Shown in pieces: positions 32,422 through 42,253 of a stretch of DNA of 64,000 bases. Position 1 is the first letter of the stretch. Each line of letters begins with the position of its first letter. This DNA is from an uncultured Ruminococcus sp. Lineage in GTDB: Bacteria > Bacillota > Clostridia > Oscillospirales > Ruminococcaceae. The translations under genes were made by a program, and so were the position numbers. Below the pieces are notes generated by a model, which saw only the letters and a list, made by a program, of their open reading frames with translations, was not told the DNA's origin and searched no databases. Where the stretch lies: assembly GCA_900318825.1 (NCBI GenBank), contig ONMB01000005.1:33049-97048 (forward strand), given 5' to 3'.

Positions 32422-33684
32422 ATGGAAATTTTTCTCGACAAAGTAAATTCTTTTATCTGGAGCGGCGGTCTTGTGACACTTCTTCTCGTCACAGGGGCAC
32501 TATATACGATAAAGCTGAAAGGCATTCAGTTCAGACTCCCGTCGTTCCTTTCCGATCGCAGCTCAACTAATTCCGGAAACTCCGGGCTTTCACAGCGGAA
32601 AACGGTCTGCCTGTCGCTCGGAGCCGCTATGGGTACAGGCAACATCACCGGCGTCGCTGCTGCACTTGCCTGCGGCGGTCCCGGAGCTGTATTCTGGATG
32701 TGGCTATCAGCTTTTCTCGGTATGGCACTCGTCTACGCCGAAAACTCACTCTCAGCAATATACTCCGACGATGAAGTCAAAGGTCCTATGGCATACATAT
32801 CGAAAGGACTCGATTCGCGGAAGCTCGCAGCATTTTTCGCTCTGATGTGCACCGGAGCAGCTCTCGGCATGGGCGGAATGGTTCAGGTGAACGCCTTTTC
32901 CTCATCGCTCACCACCTGCGTTTCAGTACGACCATTATTTCTTGCAGCAGTCATATTTATCCTTATCCTTGCTGTTATCACAGGCGGCGCTCAGCGCATA
33001 GGCTCAGCGGCAGAGGTGCTCCTTCCGGCAGCCGCAGCAGCATACACAGTTGTATGTATAGCCGTGCTCATAAGAAATCGAAGCAGCGTTCCAACGGCTG
33101 TTTCAGGCGTTTTCAGCTCGGCATTCGGAACAAGACAGGCTGCCGGCGGCATATCAGGCTACACACTCTCAAGAGTGATATCAACAGGTCTCAGGCGCGG
33201 CATATTCTCAAACGAAGCCGGTCTCGGAAGCTCTCCGATACTCCACAGTGCAGCCGGTAACAACGATTTGTCTTCGCAGGGTATGTGGAGTATGTTCGAG
33301 GTCTTTTTTGACACGTTCTTCTGCTGTACACTCACAGCTGCCGTGATACTATGTGCCGCTCCGGATATGTCAGTCGGAACGGCTCTCGGCTCTGTTCTCG
33401 GTAAGCTGACATCGCCGTTCCTTAGCGCGGAACTGTGCGTGTTCGCTTTCTGCACGATAATAGGCTGGTACTACTGCGGCGAAACAGCTTTCCGCTACCT
33501 CACCCGCGGAAGGTATACTGCTGTATTCTGCATCATCTACGCCGCAGCTGCTTCCAGCGGGGCTCTTGTCAGCGCACATTCGGTATGGACTCTTTCCGAT
33601 ATCTTCAATGGACTTATGGCATTTCCCAATCTGCTCGCGCTCATTCTCCTCATTGGCAGAGTTAAGCCGTATAAACCGCGCTGA
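32422..33684 (+). CDS. AGCS family sodium:alanine/glycine symporter
   Basis: 420 aa from the ATG at 32422, 5 nt after CGGAGG; an in-frame start at 32401 lies before it. About ten transmembrane helices. Family cues: LVTGALYTIKLKGIQFRL near the N-terminus, SLGAAMGTGNITGVAAALACGGPGAVFWMW, ENSLSAIYS, and RGIFSNEAGLGSSPILHSAA. It couples Na+ to uptake of alanine or glycine. The protein is slightly shorter than usual (about 450-480). It precedes the phosphohexomutase-like gene by 42 nt. Confidence 0.88.
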   Translation: MEIFLDKVNSFIWSGGLVTLLLVTGALYTIKLKGIQFRLPSFLSDRSSTNSGNSGLSQRKTVCLSLGAAMGTGNITGVAAALACGGPGAVFWMWLSAFLGMALVYAENSLSAIYSDDEVKGPMAYISKGLDSRKLAAFFALMCTGAALGMGGMVQVNAFSSSLTTCVSVRPLFLAAVIFILILAVITGGAQRIGSAAEVLLPAAAAAYTVVCIAVLIRNRSSVPTAVSGVFSSAFGTRQAAGGISGYTLSRVISTGLRRGIFSNEAGLGSSPILHSAAGNNDLSSQGMWSMFEVFFDTFFCCTLTAAVILCAAPDMSVGTALGSVLGKLTSPFLSAELCVFAFCTIIGWYYCGETAFRYLTRGRYTAVFCIIYAAAASSGALVSAHSVWTLSDIFNGLMAFPNLLALILLIGRVKPYKPR

Positions 33685-33726
33685 ACCGTCAAGAATATTC
33701 CATATAACTGCCATTAAGGAGGAACT

Positions 33727-34839
33727 ATGGACTATTCAGGTGAAAACGAGATGTTCAGATTTTCAGAGGGCTGCTGCGAGTCTCTGCCCAAAAGGGAGAT
33801 ATCTTCCCACGATGCCGCCCGGCTCGGTTCACAGCTTGCCGTCCATTTCAGGCGAATAAGCGCAGGCTGCGACAGCTTCAGCCATATGAACCTGCTATAC
33901 GCTGTTTGCAGCGGTATTTCTTCTGCCGGAAAAGATGTTTATGTCTACGAAAACACTGACCTGCCATCTTTCAGATTTAGCTACCCGCTTCTCTCATCGG
34001 ACTGTGGCATTTTCATCAGCGGCTGCGGCTGCGTGAAACTCACGATATACGACGCAGAACGCCTGCCTCTGAGCGGCGAAGAAACCGCGCGTATACTTTC
34101 CGGAAAGCCGTCTGATGCTGCTGAGAAGTGCGGCAGGATAATATCAGTGAGCTCGTTCAGGGACATTTACATCTGCAACCTCACTGATACGCTCGGCGGC
34201 TGTGAACTGCCCATACCTGCCGCTGTAAGCTGCGGTTCACGCTCCGTCAGAACGCTGTGGGAGTCATTTTTCACCGGCAGCGATGACAGACTTGTATTTC
34301 AGGTCTCCGCTGACGGTCAGAAAGTCAACGCCTACTCCCCGGAACTCGGCTTTATATCAGGAGAAAAGCTCCAGCTCGCCTACGCTGCAAATTCAGACGA
34401 AAAATCGGTCGTACTGCCTGACAGCTTCCATATTGATGCAGAACTCGCAGGTATTCAGGTGAAGCGCGTACCCGGCTTCGGCTGCACTCAGGAAAAACCG
34501 CCTCGTTTCCTCGTTGATCCGCTATATATGTGCATACAGCTCGCGTCAGACCGCAGAAAAATGCTTGATACTATCAGAGAGCTGCCAGAGCTCGCATCTG
34601 TAAGGCGCGAGATAACAGTGGATTTCAGCGGACTTCTCCCTTTTTACCGGATAATTGCCGGAAACGGTCACAGGATCATACTCTCAAGATCAGGCAGAAA
34701 CCGCCTCGCGCTCGCTGTACAGGCACATTCAGCCGAAACTGCTCTTGAGATCTGCGGTGAGTGGTGCGATAGGATCAGGAGAGAGTCAGCCGGCAGATCA
34801 GTAGTCCTATATGCCGTGAATTTTATTTATTGTGCATAA
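33727..34839 (+). CDS. Degenerate alpha-D-phosphohexomutase homologue, probably inactive
   Basis: 370 aa (active relatives about 450). The fold can be followed. Residues 27-95 match domain 1 (AARLGSQL..., SAGKDVYVYE..LPSFRFSYP, GIFISG). Residues 190-215 match the metal-loop region (VFQVSADGQ...GFISGEKL). VVLPDSFHIDAELAGIQVKR plus VPGFG match domain 3. LSRSGRNRLALAVQAHSAETALEIC (320-344) matches the domain-4 phosphate loop. The SASHNP phosphoserine loop reads SGCGCVK, the DxDxDR metal loop has lost its pattern, and the RPSGTEP loop is only RSG. A good ribosome site (AAGGAGG) argues that it is expressed. The role is unknown. Confidence 0.6.
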   Translation: MDYSGENEMFRFSEGCCESLPKREISSHDAARLGSQLAVHFRRISAGCDSFSHMNLLYAVCSGISSAGKDVYVYENTDLPSFRFSYPLLSSDCGIFISGCGCVKLTIYDAERLPLSGEETARILSGKPSDAAEKCGRIISVSSFRDIYICNLTDTLGGCELPIPAAVSCGSRSVRTLWESFFTGSDDRLVFQVSADGQKVNAYSPELGFISGEKLQLAYAANSDEKSVVLPDSFHIDAELAGIQVKRVPGFGCTQEKPPRFLVDPLYMCIQLASDRRKMLDTIRELPELASVRREITVDFSGLLPFYRIIAGNGHRIILSRSGRNRLALAVQAHSAETALEICGEWCDRIRRESAGRSVVLYAVNFIYCA

Positions 34840-34866
34840 TGTTGGAAGCTGGAGCCCCCTTTTCTA

Positions 34867-34895
34867 TTGACACGATAAGTGGTTTGGAGTATAAT
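34867..34895 (+). promoter_or_regulatory. Consensus promoter upstream of RNase J
   Basis: TTGACA (34867-34872), a 17-nt spacer and TATAAT (34890-34895): a perfect sigma-A promoter. Confidence 0.85.
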
Positions 34896-34901
34896 TGTAT
34901 T

Positions 34902-35187
34902 TGTATATTTATGCTTTCACGCAGTTTTATTATAGGCTTTATTGGCTATACGCCATTAAGATATGAAGGTACTATCCGTCCTTCCGATATAACAGCGGCT
35001 TTATTCAGCCTGACTGAACGCCCTGCGTTTTCAGTCCCAGCATTGTGTTCGTGATCTTTAATACTCTGCATAATTTTCTGCTGCGGCTGACACTTTGCCC
35101 TGTTCTAAGCAATTATTATTGATCTGAGCTCGTCTGTACCCACTAATACCGGCGATGCTCCCTATTCACAGAAAGTGAGGAAATTTA
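34902..35187 (+). other. Long (about 285-nt) untranslated leader of RNase J mRNA
   Basis: Between the promoter and the GTG start there is no credible gene; a 74-codon frame at 34830-35054 begins before the promoter. A CTGAACGC/GCGTTTTCAG stem (about 35014-35033) and other short pairings are possible. I see no known riboswitch motif. Leaders of RNases are often autoregulatory, so this one could be too. Confidence 0.45.
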
Positions 35188-37014
35188 GTGAACGAAAAAG
35201 AGAAAAAACCCAAAGCACGCAAGAAAACCGATACAGCTGCAGCTCCAAAGAGATACTATAAAAAGAAGTCAGCAGCTGAAAAACAGGTCAAGGCAGAAGC
35301 ACCAGCTGCTGCTCCTGCACCTGCAAAGCGCACAAGACAGCCCAAAGAGGTCAAGCGCACTCCGGTAAGGATAATACCGCTCGGCGGTCTCAATGAGATC
35401 GGTAAGAATATGACTGTTTTCGAGTGCTCGAACGATATGTTCATACTCGACTGCGGTCTTGCTTTCCCGGACGCTGATATGCCCGGTGTTGACATCGTTA
35501 TCCCCGATTTTACTTATGTTGAACGCAACAGAGACAAGCTCCGCGGAATCGTTATCACCCACGGTCATGAGGACCACATCGGCGGTCTCGCTTATCTTCT
35601 TAAAAAAGTCAACGTTCCCGTATACGCTACGAGACTCACTATCGGTCTCATCGAGGGCAAGCTCAAAGAGCAGGGACTCTACGGCAAGGTAACTCTCAAC
35701 GTTGTTGAGCCCAAAAAGACTGTAAAGCTCGGCTGTATGGCTGTTGAATTCATCAAGGTAAATCACTCTATCCCCGACTCTGTCGGTATGGCTATCCATA
35801 CTCCTGCCGGCATCATCGTACACACAGGCGACTTCAAGGTCGACTACACTCCTATTGACGGCAAGATCATCGACCTTGCACGCTTCGGTGAACTCGGAAA
35901 CAGAGGCGTTCTCGCACTTATGGCTGACTCCACGAATGCTGAGCGTCCCGGCTATACTCACTCCGAAAAGACCGTAGGAGCTTCTTTCGACAGCCTCTTC
36001 AAAAAGGGCGAGGGCAAGCGTATCATCATCGCTACCTTCTCTTCAAATATACACAGAGTCCAGCAGATAATCAACTGCGCTGTCCGCTACGGCAGAAAAG
36101 TCGCCGTATTCGGCAGAAGCATGATAAATGTTATCAATACCGCCATCGAACTCGGCTACCTCGACGTCCCGGACGGCATACTCATTGATATCGAAATGAT
36201 GAACCGCTATGAAAGCGAGCGCATCGTCCTCATCACTACCGGAAGTCAGGGCGAACCTATGTCTGCTCTCACAAGAATGGCTATGAATGACCACAAGAAG
36301 GTCAACATCACACCCATGGACTTCATCATCATTTCGGCTACTCCTATCCCCGGAAACGAAAAATTCGTCACAAGAGTCGTTAATGAGCTTATGAAATCCG
36401 GTGCAGAAGTCGTTTACGAGGCTATGTATGAGGTACACGTTTCTGGTCACGCCTGTCAGGAGGAGCTCAAGCTCATGCTCACACTCACAAAGCCGAAGTT
36501 CTTCATACCAGTACACGGCGAATACAAGCACCTCAAGAAACACGCAGGTCTTGCTTCACAGCTCGGTATCCCAGATGAGAACATCATCATCGCTGAGATA
36601 GGCAACGTTATCGAGACTGACGGCAACCGTATGGGCATCGTTTCACAGGTCCCCTCCGGAAGAGTTCTCGTTGACGGACTCGGCGTCGGCGATGTCGGCT
36701 CTATCGTTCTCAGGGACAGAAAGCACCTCGCTCAGGACGGTCTCATCATCATCGTTATAGGCATCGAAAGAGCCTCAAACGAAATAGTTGCCGGACCTGA
36801 CATCATTTCAAGAGGCTTCGTATATGTAAGAGAGTCGGAAGAGCTTATGGAAGAAGCACGTCTTCTCCTCACCGACACCCTCTCAGCCTGTTCAGCAGCA
36901 GAGCTCCGCGAATGGAACACCCTCAAGGGCAAGATGCGTGATGCTCTCTCCGATTACATCTACCAGAAAACAAAGCGCAGTCCTATGATTCTGCCTATCA
37001 TTATGGAGACCTGA
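35188..37014 (+). CDS. rnj: Ribonuclease J
   Basis: 608 aa with a GTG start (GTGAGG 7 nt upstream). It is a metallo-beta-lactamase/beta-CASP 5'-3' exo- and endoribonuclease for mRNA decay and rRNA maturation. After a Lys/Ala/Pro-rich extension of about 50 residues come RIIPLGGLNEIGKNM, the zinc motif THGHEDHIGG, HTGDFKVD, MADSTNAERPG, the beta-CASP segment with TTGSQGEP, and VSGHA. The basic N-terminal tail is longer than in Bacillus RNase J1 (about 555 aa). GdpP follows 57 nt downstream. Confidence 0.95.
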   Translation: MNEKEKKPKARKKTDTAAAPKRYYKKKSAAEKQVKAEAPAAAPAPAKRTRQPKEVKRTPVRIIPLGGLNEIGKNMTVFECSNDMFILDCGLAFPDADMPGVDIVIPDFTYVERNRDKLRGIVITHGHEDHIGGLAYLLKKVNVPVYATRLTIGLIEGKLKEQGLYGKVTLNVVEPKKTVKLGCMAVEFIKVNHSIPDSVGMAIHTPAGIIVHTGDFKVDYTPIDGKIIDLARFGELGNRGVLALMADSTNAERPGYTHSEKTVGASFDSLFKKGEGKRIIIATFSSNIHRVQQIINCAVRYGRKVAVFGRSMINVINTAIELGYLDVPDGILIDIEMMNRYESERIVLITTGSQGEPMSALTRMAMNDHKKVNITPMDFIIISATPIPGNEKFVTRVVNELMKSGAEVVYEAMYEVHVSGHACQEELKLMLTLTKPKFFIPVHGEYKHLKKHAGLASQLGIPDENIIIAEIGNVIETDGNRMGIVSQVPSGRVLVDGLGVGDVGSIVLRDRKHLAQDGLIIIVIGIERASNEIVAGPDIISRGFVYVRESEELMEEARLLLTDTLSACSAAELREWNTLKGKMRDALSDYIYQKTKRSPMILPIIMET

Positions 37015-37071
37015 TAACTCAGCTCTCATTCTCTGTACAGCGTACAAGATCATCGTGAAAGGAGCTTAGAA

Positions 37072-39051
37072 GTGAAGAATAAATTCCCGGCAGTCCTGCT
37101 GATTTTACACCTTATTCTGCTTGCAGATGTTGGTACAGCCGCTCTGCTCCTGAACACCGACTATGATGACAAAGCCATATTCTGTATCATACCTGCTGTT
37201 CTGCTGATATGTATAAGCCTTATCGTATTCATCGTGTATTCGCGGAATTCAATACGCCACATATCCAAGATGAATTCTCATCTCGAAAGCTCCGCAGCTG
37301 AATTTATGAACTCGCTGCCGGCTCCTGTGGCGGTTATCGACGAGCAGAGGACCTTCGTATGGTACAACCAGCTTTTTGCTGAAAAAATAGGTCTCGGACA
37401 AGACGTTTACGGTCTTGATTTCGAGGGCTTCGTAAAGATAGATATGGATTCCCTGTTCAGGAACGGCACTGCGTACTGCTCTATAAACGGCTGCATATAC
37501 AATGTTACTGCCGAACGCTTTGACAAGAAAGATATGGCTTTTCTGCTTCTCTACTTCCACGATGACAGCGAATATTTCGCACTCAGAAAGGAATCCGAGG
37601 ACACTCATCCCAACGTTGTCATTATGACAATCGACAACTACGACGATGTTATGCAGAACGCAAAGGAGTCCGAAAAGGCTCAGACTTCTGTCGAGATCGA
37701 AAAGCTCATAGAAAACTTTATGAGTGACACTAATGGTTTCATCAAGAAGACCTCCTCAAATACCTTCTACGCTGTTCTCGAAAACAGACATCTCGAAAAG
37801 ATCATAAGCGGCAAGTTCAAGATCCTTGACGAAGCAAGAAATATCAAGATCTCAGGCAAATATCCGCTCACCTTCTCAATCGGAGTCGGTCAGGGTGCTG
37901 AGTCGCTTGCAGAAAGCGAAAAGATCGCCCGTCAGTGTCTCGATATGGCACTCGGCCGCGGCGGAGATCAGGCGGTTATCAAGACAGATAACGGCTATCG
38001 CTTCTTCGGAGGAGTTTCACAGGGAGTCGAAAAGCGTTCACACGCCAAGACAAGAGTCATCGCAAACGCGCTTCAGGATCTCATAGTTTCCTGCGACAGA
38101 GTATTCATTATGGGACACCGCTTCGGTGACCTTGATTCGATCGGCGCAGCCTGCGGTATTGCAGGTGCAGTCAAGCTGCTCGGCAAGGAGACTTATATCG
38201 CTGCCGACCGCTCAAAAACTCTCGCTGCTCACCTCATCGACGCTGTTGAGGCTCAGACCGAGGACAAACACCTGTTCATCTCCCCTGTCACCGCTGAATC
38301 CTACATCGACGAGGACGACCTCCTCATTATAGTGGATACCCACAACAAGGACTTCCTCGAGAGCCGTCAGTTATATGAACGTGCCAAGTCCGTAGTTGTC
38401 ATCGACCACCACCGCAAAACTGTCAACTTTATCGACAACGCTGTCATCTTCTACCATGAACCCTATGCTTCGTCGGCTTCAGAAATGGTAACGGAACTCA
38501 TACAGTACTTCCGCTTTGACAACGAAAACCGCTATAACAGCTGTTATGCTGAGGCTCTGCTCTCAGGCATAATGCTTGATACCAAGAACTTCGTCATGAG
38601 GACCGGCGTCCGTACCTTTGAAGCTGCCGCTTACCTCAAGAAGCTCGGTGCGGACACAGTCGCTGTAAAACTGCTCTTCTCAAATTCTATCGAGGCTTAC
38701 AAGAACAGAGCAAAGATAGTTTCATCAGCAAGGATACATCACAAATGTGCTATCGCAGCCGCCGAATTTGACTCAGATGACATCAGGATAACTGCTCCTC
38801 AGGCTGCTGATGAGCTTCTCAGCATAAAGGACGTTGACGCTTCGTTCGTGCTGTATAAGACCGGTTCGACCGTTAATATCTCCGCCCGTTCGCTCGGCGC
38901 GATGAACGTTCAGGTCATTATGGAACAGCTCGGCGGAGGCGGTCACCAGACTATGGCTGCTGCTCAGCTCGAAAATATCACTATGTCAGAAGCTGCCAAC
39001 GCACTTACTAAAGTTATCGACGCTCATCTCGAAACAGAAAGCGATACATAA
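37072..39051 (+). CDS. gdpP: Cyclic-di-AMP phosphodiesterase GdpP
   Basis: 659 aa with a GTG start after AAAGGAG. Order: two transmembrane helices (about 5-57), a PAS-like domain (about 75-165), a degenerate GGDEF domain (about 170-305), and DHH/DHHA1 phosphodiesterase domains (about 335-655). Catalytic marks are GHRFGDLDSIGAA, IIVDTHN, VVIDHHRK and GGGGHQTMAAAQ. It hydrolyses c-di-AMP to pApA, controlling turgor and wall homeostasis. The gdpP-rplI-dnaB order is common in Firmicutes. Confidence 0.95.
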   Translation: MKNKFPAVLLILHLILLADVGTAALLLNTDYDDKAIFCIIPAVLLICISLIVFIVYSRNSIRHISKMNSHLESSAAEFMNSLPAPVAVIDEQRTFVWYNQLFAEKIGLGQDVYGLDFEGFVKIDMDSLFRNGTAYCSINGCIYNVTAERFDKKDMAFLLLYFHDDSEYFALRKESEDTHPNVVIMTIDNYDDVMQNAKESEKAQTSVEIEKLIENFMSDTNGFIKKTSSNTFYAVLENRHLEKIISGKFKILDEARNIKISGKYPLTFSIGVGQGAESLAESEKIARQCLDMALGRGGDQAVIKTDNGYRFFGGVSQGVEKRSHAKTRVIANALQDLIVSCDRVFIMGHRFGDLDSIGAACGIAGAVKLLGKETYIAADRSKTLAAHLIDAVEAQTEDKHLFISPVTAESYIDEDDLLIIVDTHNKDFLESRQLYERAKSVVVIDHHRKTVNFIDNAVIFYHEPYASSASEMVTELIQYFRFDNENRYNSCYAEALLSGIMLDTKNFVMRTGVRTFEAAAYLKKLGADTVAVKLLFSNSIEAYKNRAKIVSSARIHHKCAIAAAEFDSDDIRITAPQAADELLSIKDVDASFVLYKTGSTVNISARSLGAMNVQVIMEQLGGGGHQTMAAAQLENITMSEAANALTKVIDAHLETESDT

Positions 39052-39081
39052 TCAATACTGATAACAGAAAGGATAATCACT

Positions 39082-39528
39082 ATGAAGGTTATATTTTTAA
39101 AAGACGTAAAGGGCTCCGGTAAAAAGGGCGAAATAAAGAACGTTGCCGACGGCTATGCAAGAAATATGCTCCTCCCCAAGGAACTCGCAGTTGAAGCTAC
39201 TCCCGAAAACCTCAACAAGCTCCAGGGACAGCAGGCTTCCGCACAGCACAAGGTTGACGTTGACATTCAGAACGCTAAAGAAACTGCCGCAAAGCTCAAG
39301 GAACAGAAGGTCATCATAACAGCAAAGGCTGGTTCAAACGGCAAGCTCTTCGGCTCCGTAACAGCCGGAAACGTTGCAGATGCCATTGAAAAGCAGTTTG
39401 GCGTAAAGATCGACAAGAAAAAGATCGTTCTCAGCACAGATATCAAGAACTTCGGCTCTTATACAGCTAATATCAAGCTCTACAACGGCATCTCCGAGAA
39501 GATCGACGTAGAGGTAACTGAAGGCTGA
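39082..39528 (+). CDS. rplI: Ribosomal protein L9
   Basis: 148 aa, exact family length. The N-terminal rRNA-binding domain reads [37 protein letters not shown] long connecting helix and the C-terminal domain ([32 protein letters not shown]) follow. It lies between gdpP and dnaB, with 4 nt to the dnaB start. Confidence 0.98.
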   Translation: MKVIFLKDVKGSGKKGEIKNVADGYARNMLLPKELAVEATPENLNKLQGQQASAQHKVDVDIQNAKETAAKLKEQKVIITAKAGSNGKLFGSVTAGNVADAIEKQFGVKIDKKKIVLSTDIKNFGSYTANIKLYNGISEKIDVEVTEG

Positions 39529-39532
39529 TCCG

Positions 39533-40894
39533 GTGACTGGTATGGACGATAATAATTTCATCGCCTCCGCCCGAGAGCTGCCGCACAGCATCGAGGCGGA
39601 GCAGTCAGTTATAGGAGCTGTTCTCGCTGATCCCTCTGCACTCCCGGTAGTCATTGAGAAGATCAAGCCCGAATACTTCTACAATGAACAGCACAAGGCT
39701 ATATACTCGATAATTCTGCGTATGTTCACGAGCGGTCAGCCTGTTGATATCATCACTGTTCTCAATGAAGCAGAAAAGCTCCATATCTTCGATTCAAGCG
39801 CTGAGGGCAGACGCTATCTCGCTGAGATAGGCGATACTCTCCCCTCGACCTCCAATATCGAAAGCTACTGCAAGATCGTTGCGGACAAATACTTCATAAG
39901 AAGTCTCGGTCTCGCTGCAAGAATGATCCTCGACGATATACAGTCCGGCGAACAGGACTCACAGCTTCTCCTTGACGCCGCCGAGCAGAAGATCTACGAT
40001 ATCCGTCAGGGACGCGACGTTCAGGGACTTATCCCGATTAAAGCTGCCATTACGGAAGCCTATGACAGGCTCGGTAAGATATCAGGTCCGGATAAGGATA
40101 AATATGTCGGCGCAAGGACCGGTTTTACGCTCCTCGACAGCATTACCTCAGGACTGAACAAATCCGACCTGATAATCATTGCTGCCCGTCCCGGTATGGG
40201 TAAGACCTCATTCGCCATGAACATAGCTACAAACGTCGCAAGGCGCTCCGAAAAGGAAGTCGTAACATTCAACCTCGAAATGTCCAAGGAGCAGCTCGCT
40301 ACCCGTATCCTCTCGACCGAGGCTCTCGTTGATTCCAACAGCCTCCGCAACGGCAGGATATCCAGCGAGGACTGGGTAAAGCTCGCTACAAGCGCCGGCT
40401 ATCTCAGTACGCTGCCCCTTTTCATAGACGATACCGCAAGTATGACGGTCCAGCAGATGAAGGCTAAGCTCCGCCGTACTAAAAACCTCGGTCTCGTCAT
40501 TATAGACTACCTCCAGCTCATGGAGTCCACTTCACGCTCTGACAACAGAGTCGTGGTAATTTCAGAGATAACCCGTCAGCTCAAGGTAATGGCTAAGGAA
40601 CTCAATGTCCCGGTCATTCTCCTCTCACAGCTCTCACGTGCTGTTGAGAGCCGTACTGACAAGAGACCTATGCTCTCGGACCTCCGTGAATCCGGTTCTA
40701 TCGAGCAGGACGCGGATATAGTTCTCTTCCTCTACCGCGAAGCCTATTACAATAAAGAGAGCCAGCGACAGAATATCTCTGAGTGTATAGTTGCTAAAAA
40801 CCGTCACGGTGAGACCGGTACAGTCGAGCTCATCTGGGACGGTCAGTATACAAGATTTTCAAATCCGGAGTACAATGCTCCTCCCGAAAACTGA
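39533..40894 (+). CDS. dnaB: Replicative DNA helicase DnaB (DnaC in Bacillus)
   Basis: 453 aa. N-terminal primase-interacting domain (PHSIEAEQSVIGAVLADP), then the RecA-like helicase with Walker A ARPGMGKTSFAMNIA, Walker B LVIIDYLQLM, and SDLRESGSIEQDADIVLFLYR. The start is GTG at 39533, 8 nt after GAAGG; the ATG at 39542 is the alternative. Hexameric unwinding enzyme of the replication fork. The tilS start lies at or inside its 3' end. Confidence 0.96.
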   Translation: MTGMDDNNFIASARELPHSIEAEQSVIGAVLADPSALPVVIEKIKPEYFYNEQHKAIYSIILRMFTSGQPVDIITVLNEAEKLHIFDSSAEGRRYLAEIGDTLPSTSNIESYCKIVADKYFIRSLGLAARMILDDIQSGEQDSQLLLDAAEQKIYDIRQGRDVQGLIPIKAAITEAYDRLGKISGPDKDKYVGARTGFTLLDSITSGLNKSDLIIIAARPGMGKTSFAMNIATNVARRSEKEVVTFNLEMSKEQLATRILSTEALVDSNSLRNGRISSEDWVKLATSAGYLSTLPLFIDDTASMTVQQMKAKLRRTKNLGLVIIDYLQLMESTSRSDNRVVVISEITRQLKVMAKELNVPVILLSQLSRAVESRTDKRPMLSDLRESGSIEQDADIVLFLYREAYYNKESQRQNISECIVAKNRHGETGTVELIWDGQYTRFSNPEYNAPPEN

Positions 40895-42239
40895 TATGAT
40901 AACAGATAATATCCTTGGCTTTATCAAAAAAGAGAATATGCTCAGTCCCGGCGACACCGTCGTCTGCGGGCTCTCAGGCGGTGCGGACAGCGTTTGTCTG
41001 CTGCTCACTATGAAGCAGCTCAGCAAACACCTCGGCATCAGTGTTGAAGCCCTCCACGTCAACCACTGCCTCAGAGGCGAAGAAAGCGACCGCGACGAGG
41101 CTTTCTGCCGGAAGCTCTGTGCAGATAACGATATACCGTTCAGAGCATTTTCCTGTAATGTCAGGGCTTATGCTGCTGAACACTCCCTCTCCGACGAGGA
41201 GGCTGCCCGAAAGCTGAGATACGGCATTTTCACTGATAATTCCGCCGGTAAGCTATTAGCTACTGCCCACAACGCTGACGACAATCTCGAAACGATGATA
41301 CTAAATCTCACAAGGGGTTCAGCGCTTAAAGGCATCTGCGGCATACCGCCTGTGCGCGGAAACATTATCCGACCGCTGCTCTGTGTTTCAAGGGCTGAGA
41401 TAGAAGCGTTCCTCGCTGAAAGAGGTCAGGATTTCGTTACCGACAGCACTAATCTCTCCGACGACTACACGCGCAATAAGATAAGGCACAGGATAGTCCC
41501 CCTGCTTAAAGAGATCAATCCTTCCGTGATAGCCACGTCCGTCCGTTCGGCAGCTGCCCTGCGTGATGAAAATGCGCTCATCGAAGCTCAGACTGATGCA
41601 GCAGAAGCAGACTGTCTCAGAGATAATGCTCTCACAGGTCTTGCCGGATACGACAAGGTGATAAGGAAAAGGTGCATCGCACGGCTCCTCACAAGGAATT
41701 CTCTGCCCTATTCGTCCGACAGGCTCGACACCACAGACAGCATTGCTGTTAACTCAGGCAAACTCAATATTTCAGGCGATGTTTACTTCGTCTCCGACGG
41801 CAATTCTGCCGGCTTGCAGAAAATCCCGGATATACCACAGAATGAGGACATTTCAGCAGAGCTCAGGATCGGCACAAACTCGATCTTTCCCGGAAAGGAA
41901 CTGCACTGCGAGATAGTTTTATGTGATAATTTGAAGAAAAATGAAGTTGTTAACAATTCGTTAACATCTTTATACCTTGATTATGATAAAATAATAGGAA
42001 GAGCTTTCATCAGAAACAGGCGCTTCGGCGACAGAATAAAGCTCTGCGGAAGGGATTTCACCTCCTCCGTAAAAAAACTCATCAACGAAAAAATACCGGC
42101 TGAGGAACGTCCCTTCCTCCACTTCATTGAGGACGATGAAGGAACTGTCTACGCCGAGAAAATAGGGATCGCCGACCGCGTCAGACCGGACGGAAATTCC
42201 CGCAGACTCCTGAAGCTGACCGTCAGGAATTATAATTGA
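40875..42239 (+). CDS. tilS: tRNA(Ile)-lysidine synthetase
   Basis: 454 aa. It modifies C34 of tRNA-Ile(CAU) with lysine using ATP. PP-loop [55 protein letters not shown] and [20 protein letters not shown] are diagnostic; the central and C-terminal substrate domains follow. The start is uncertain: the ATG at 40875 overlaps dnaB by 20 nt and has CGGAG 4 nt upstream, while the ATG at 40896 follows the dnaB stop but lacks a clear site. The neighbour ftsH is the classical partner of tilS. Confidence 0.92.
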   Translation: MLLPKTDMITDNILGFIKKENMLSPGDTVVCGLSGGADSVCLLLTMKQLSKHLGISVEALHVNHCLRGEESDRDEAFCRKLCADNDIPFRAFSCNVRAYAAEHSLSDEEAARKLRYGIFTDNSAGKLLATAHNADDNLETMILNLTRGSALKGICGIPPVRGNIIRPLLCVSRAEIEAFLAERGQDFVTDSTNLSDDYTRNKIRHRIVPLLKEINPSVIATSVRSAAALRDENALIEAQTDAAEADCLRDNALTGLAGYDKVIRKRCIARLLTRNSLPYSSDRLDTTDSIAVNSGKLNISGDVYFVSDGNSAGLQKIPDIPQNEDISAELRIGTNSIFPGKELHCEIVLCDNLKKNEVVNNSLTSLYLDYDKIIGRAFIRNRRFGDRIKLCGRDFTSSVKKLINEKIPAEERPFLHFIEDDEGTVYAEKIGIADRVRPDGNSRRLLKLTVRNYN

Positions 42240-42253
42240 TTGGAGTGGATAAA

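Noticed and set aside
34830-35054. 74-codon frame before RNase J
   Set aside because: It starts upstream of a consensus promoter, has no ribosome site and resembles no family. Treated as leader DNA.
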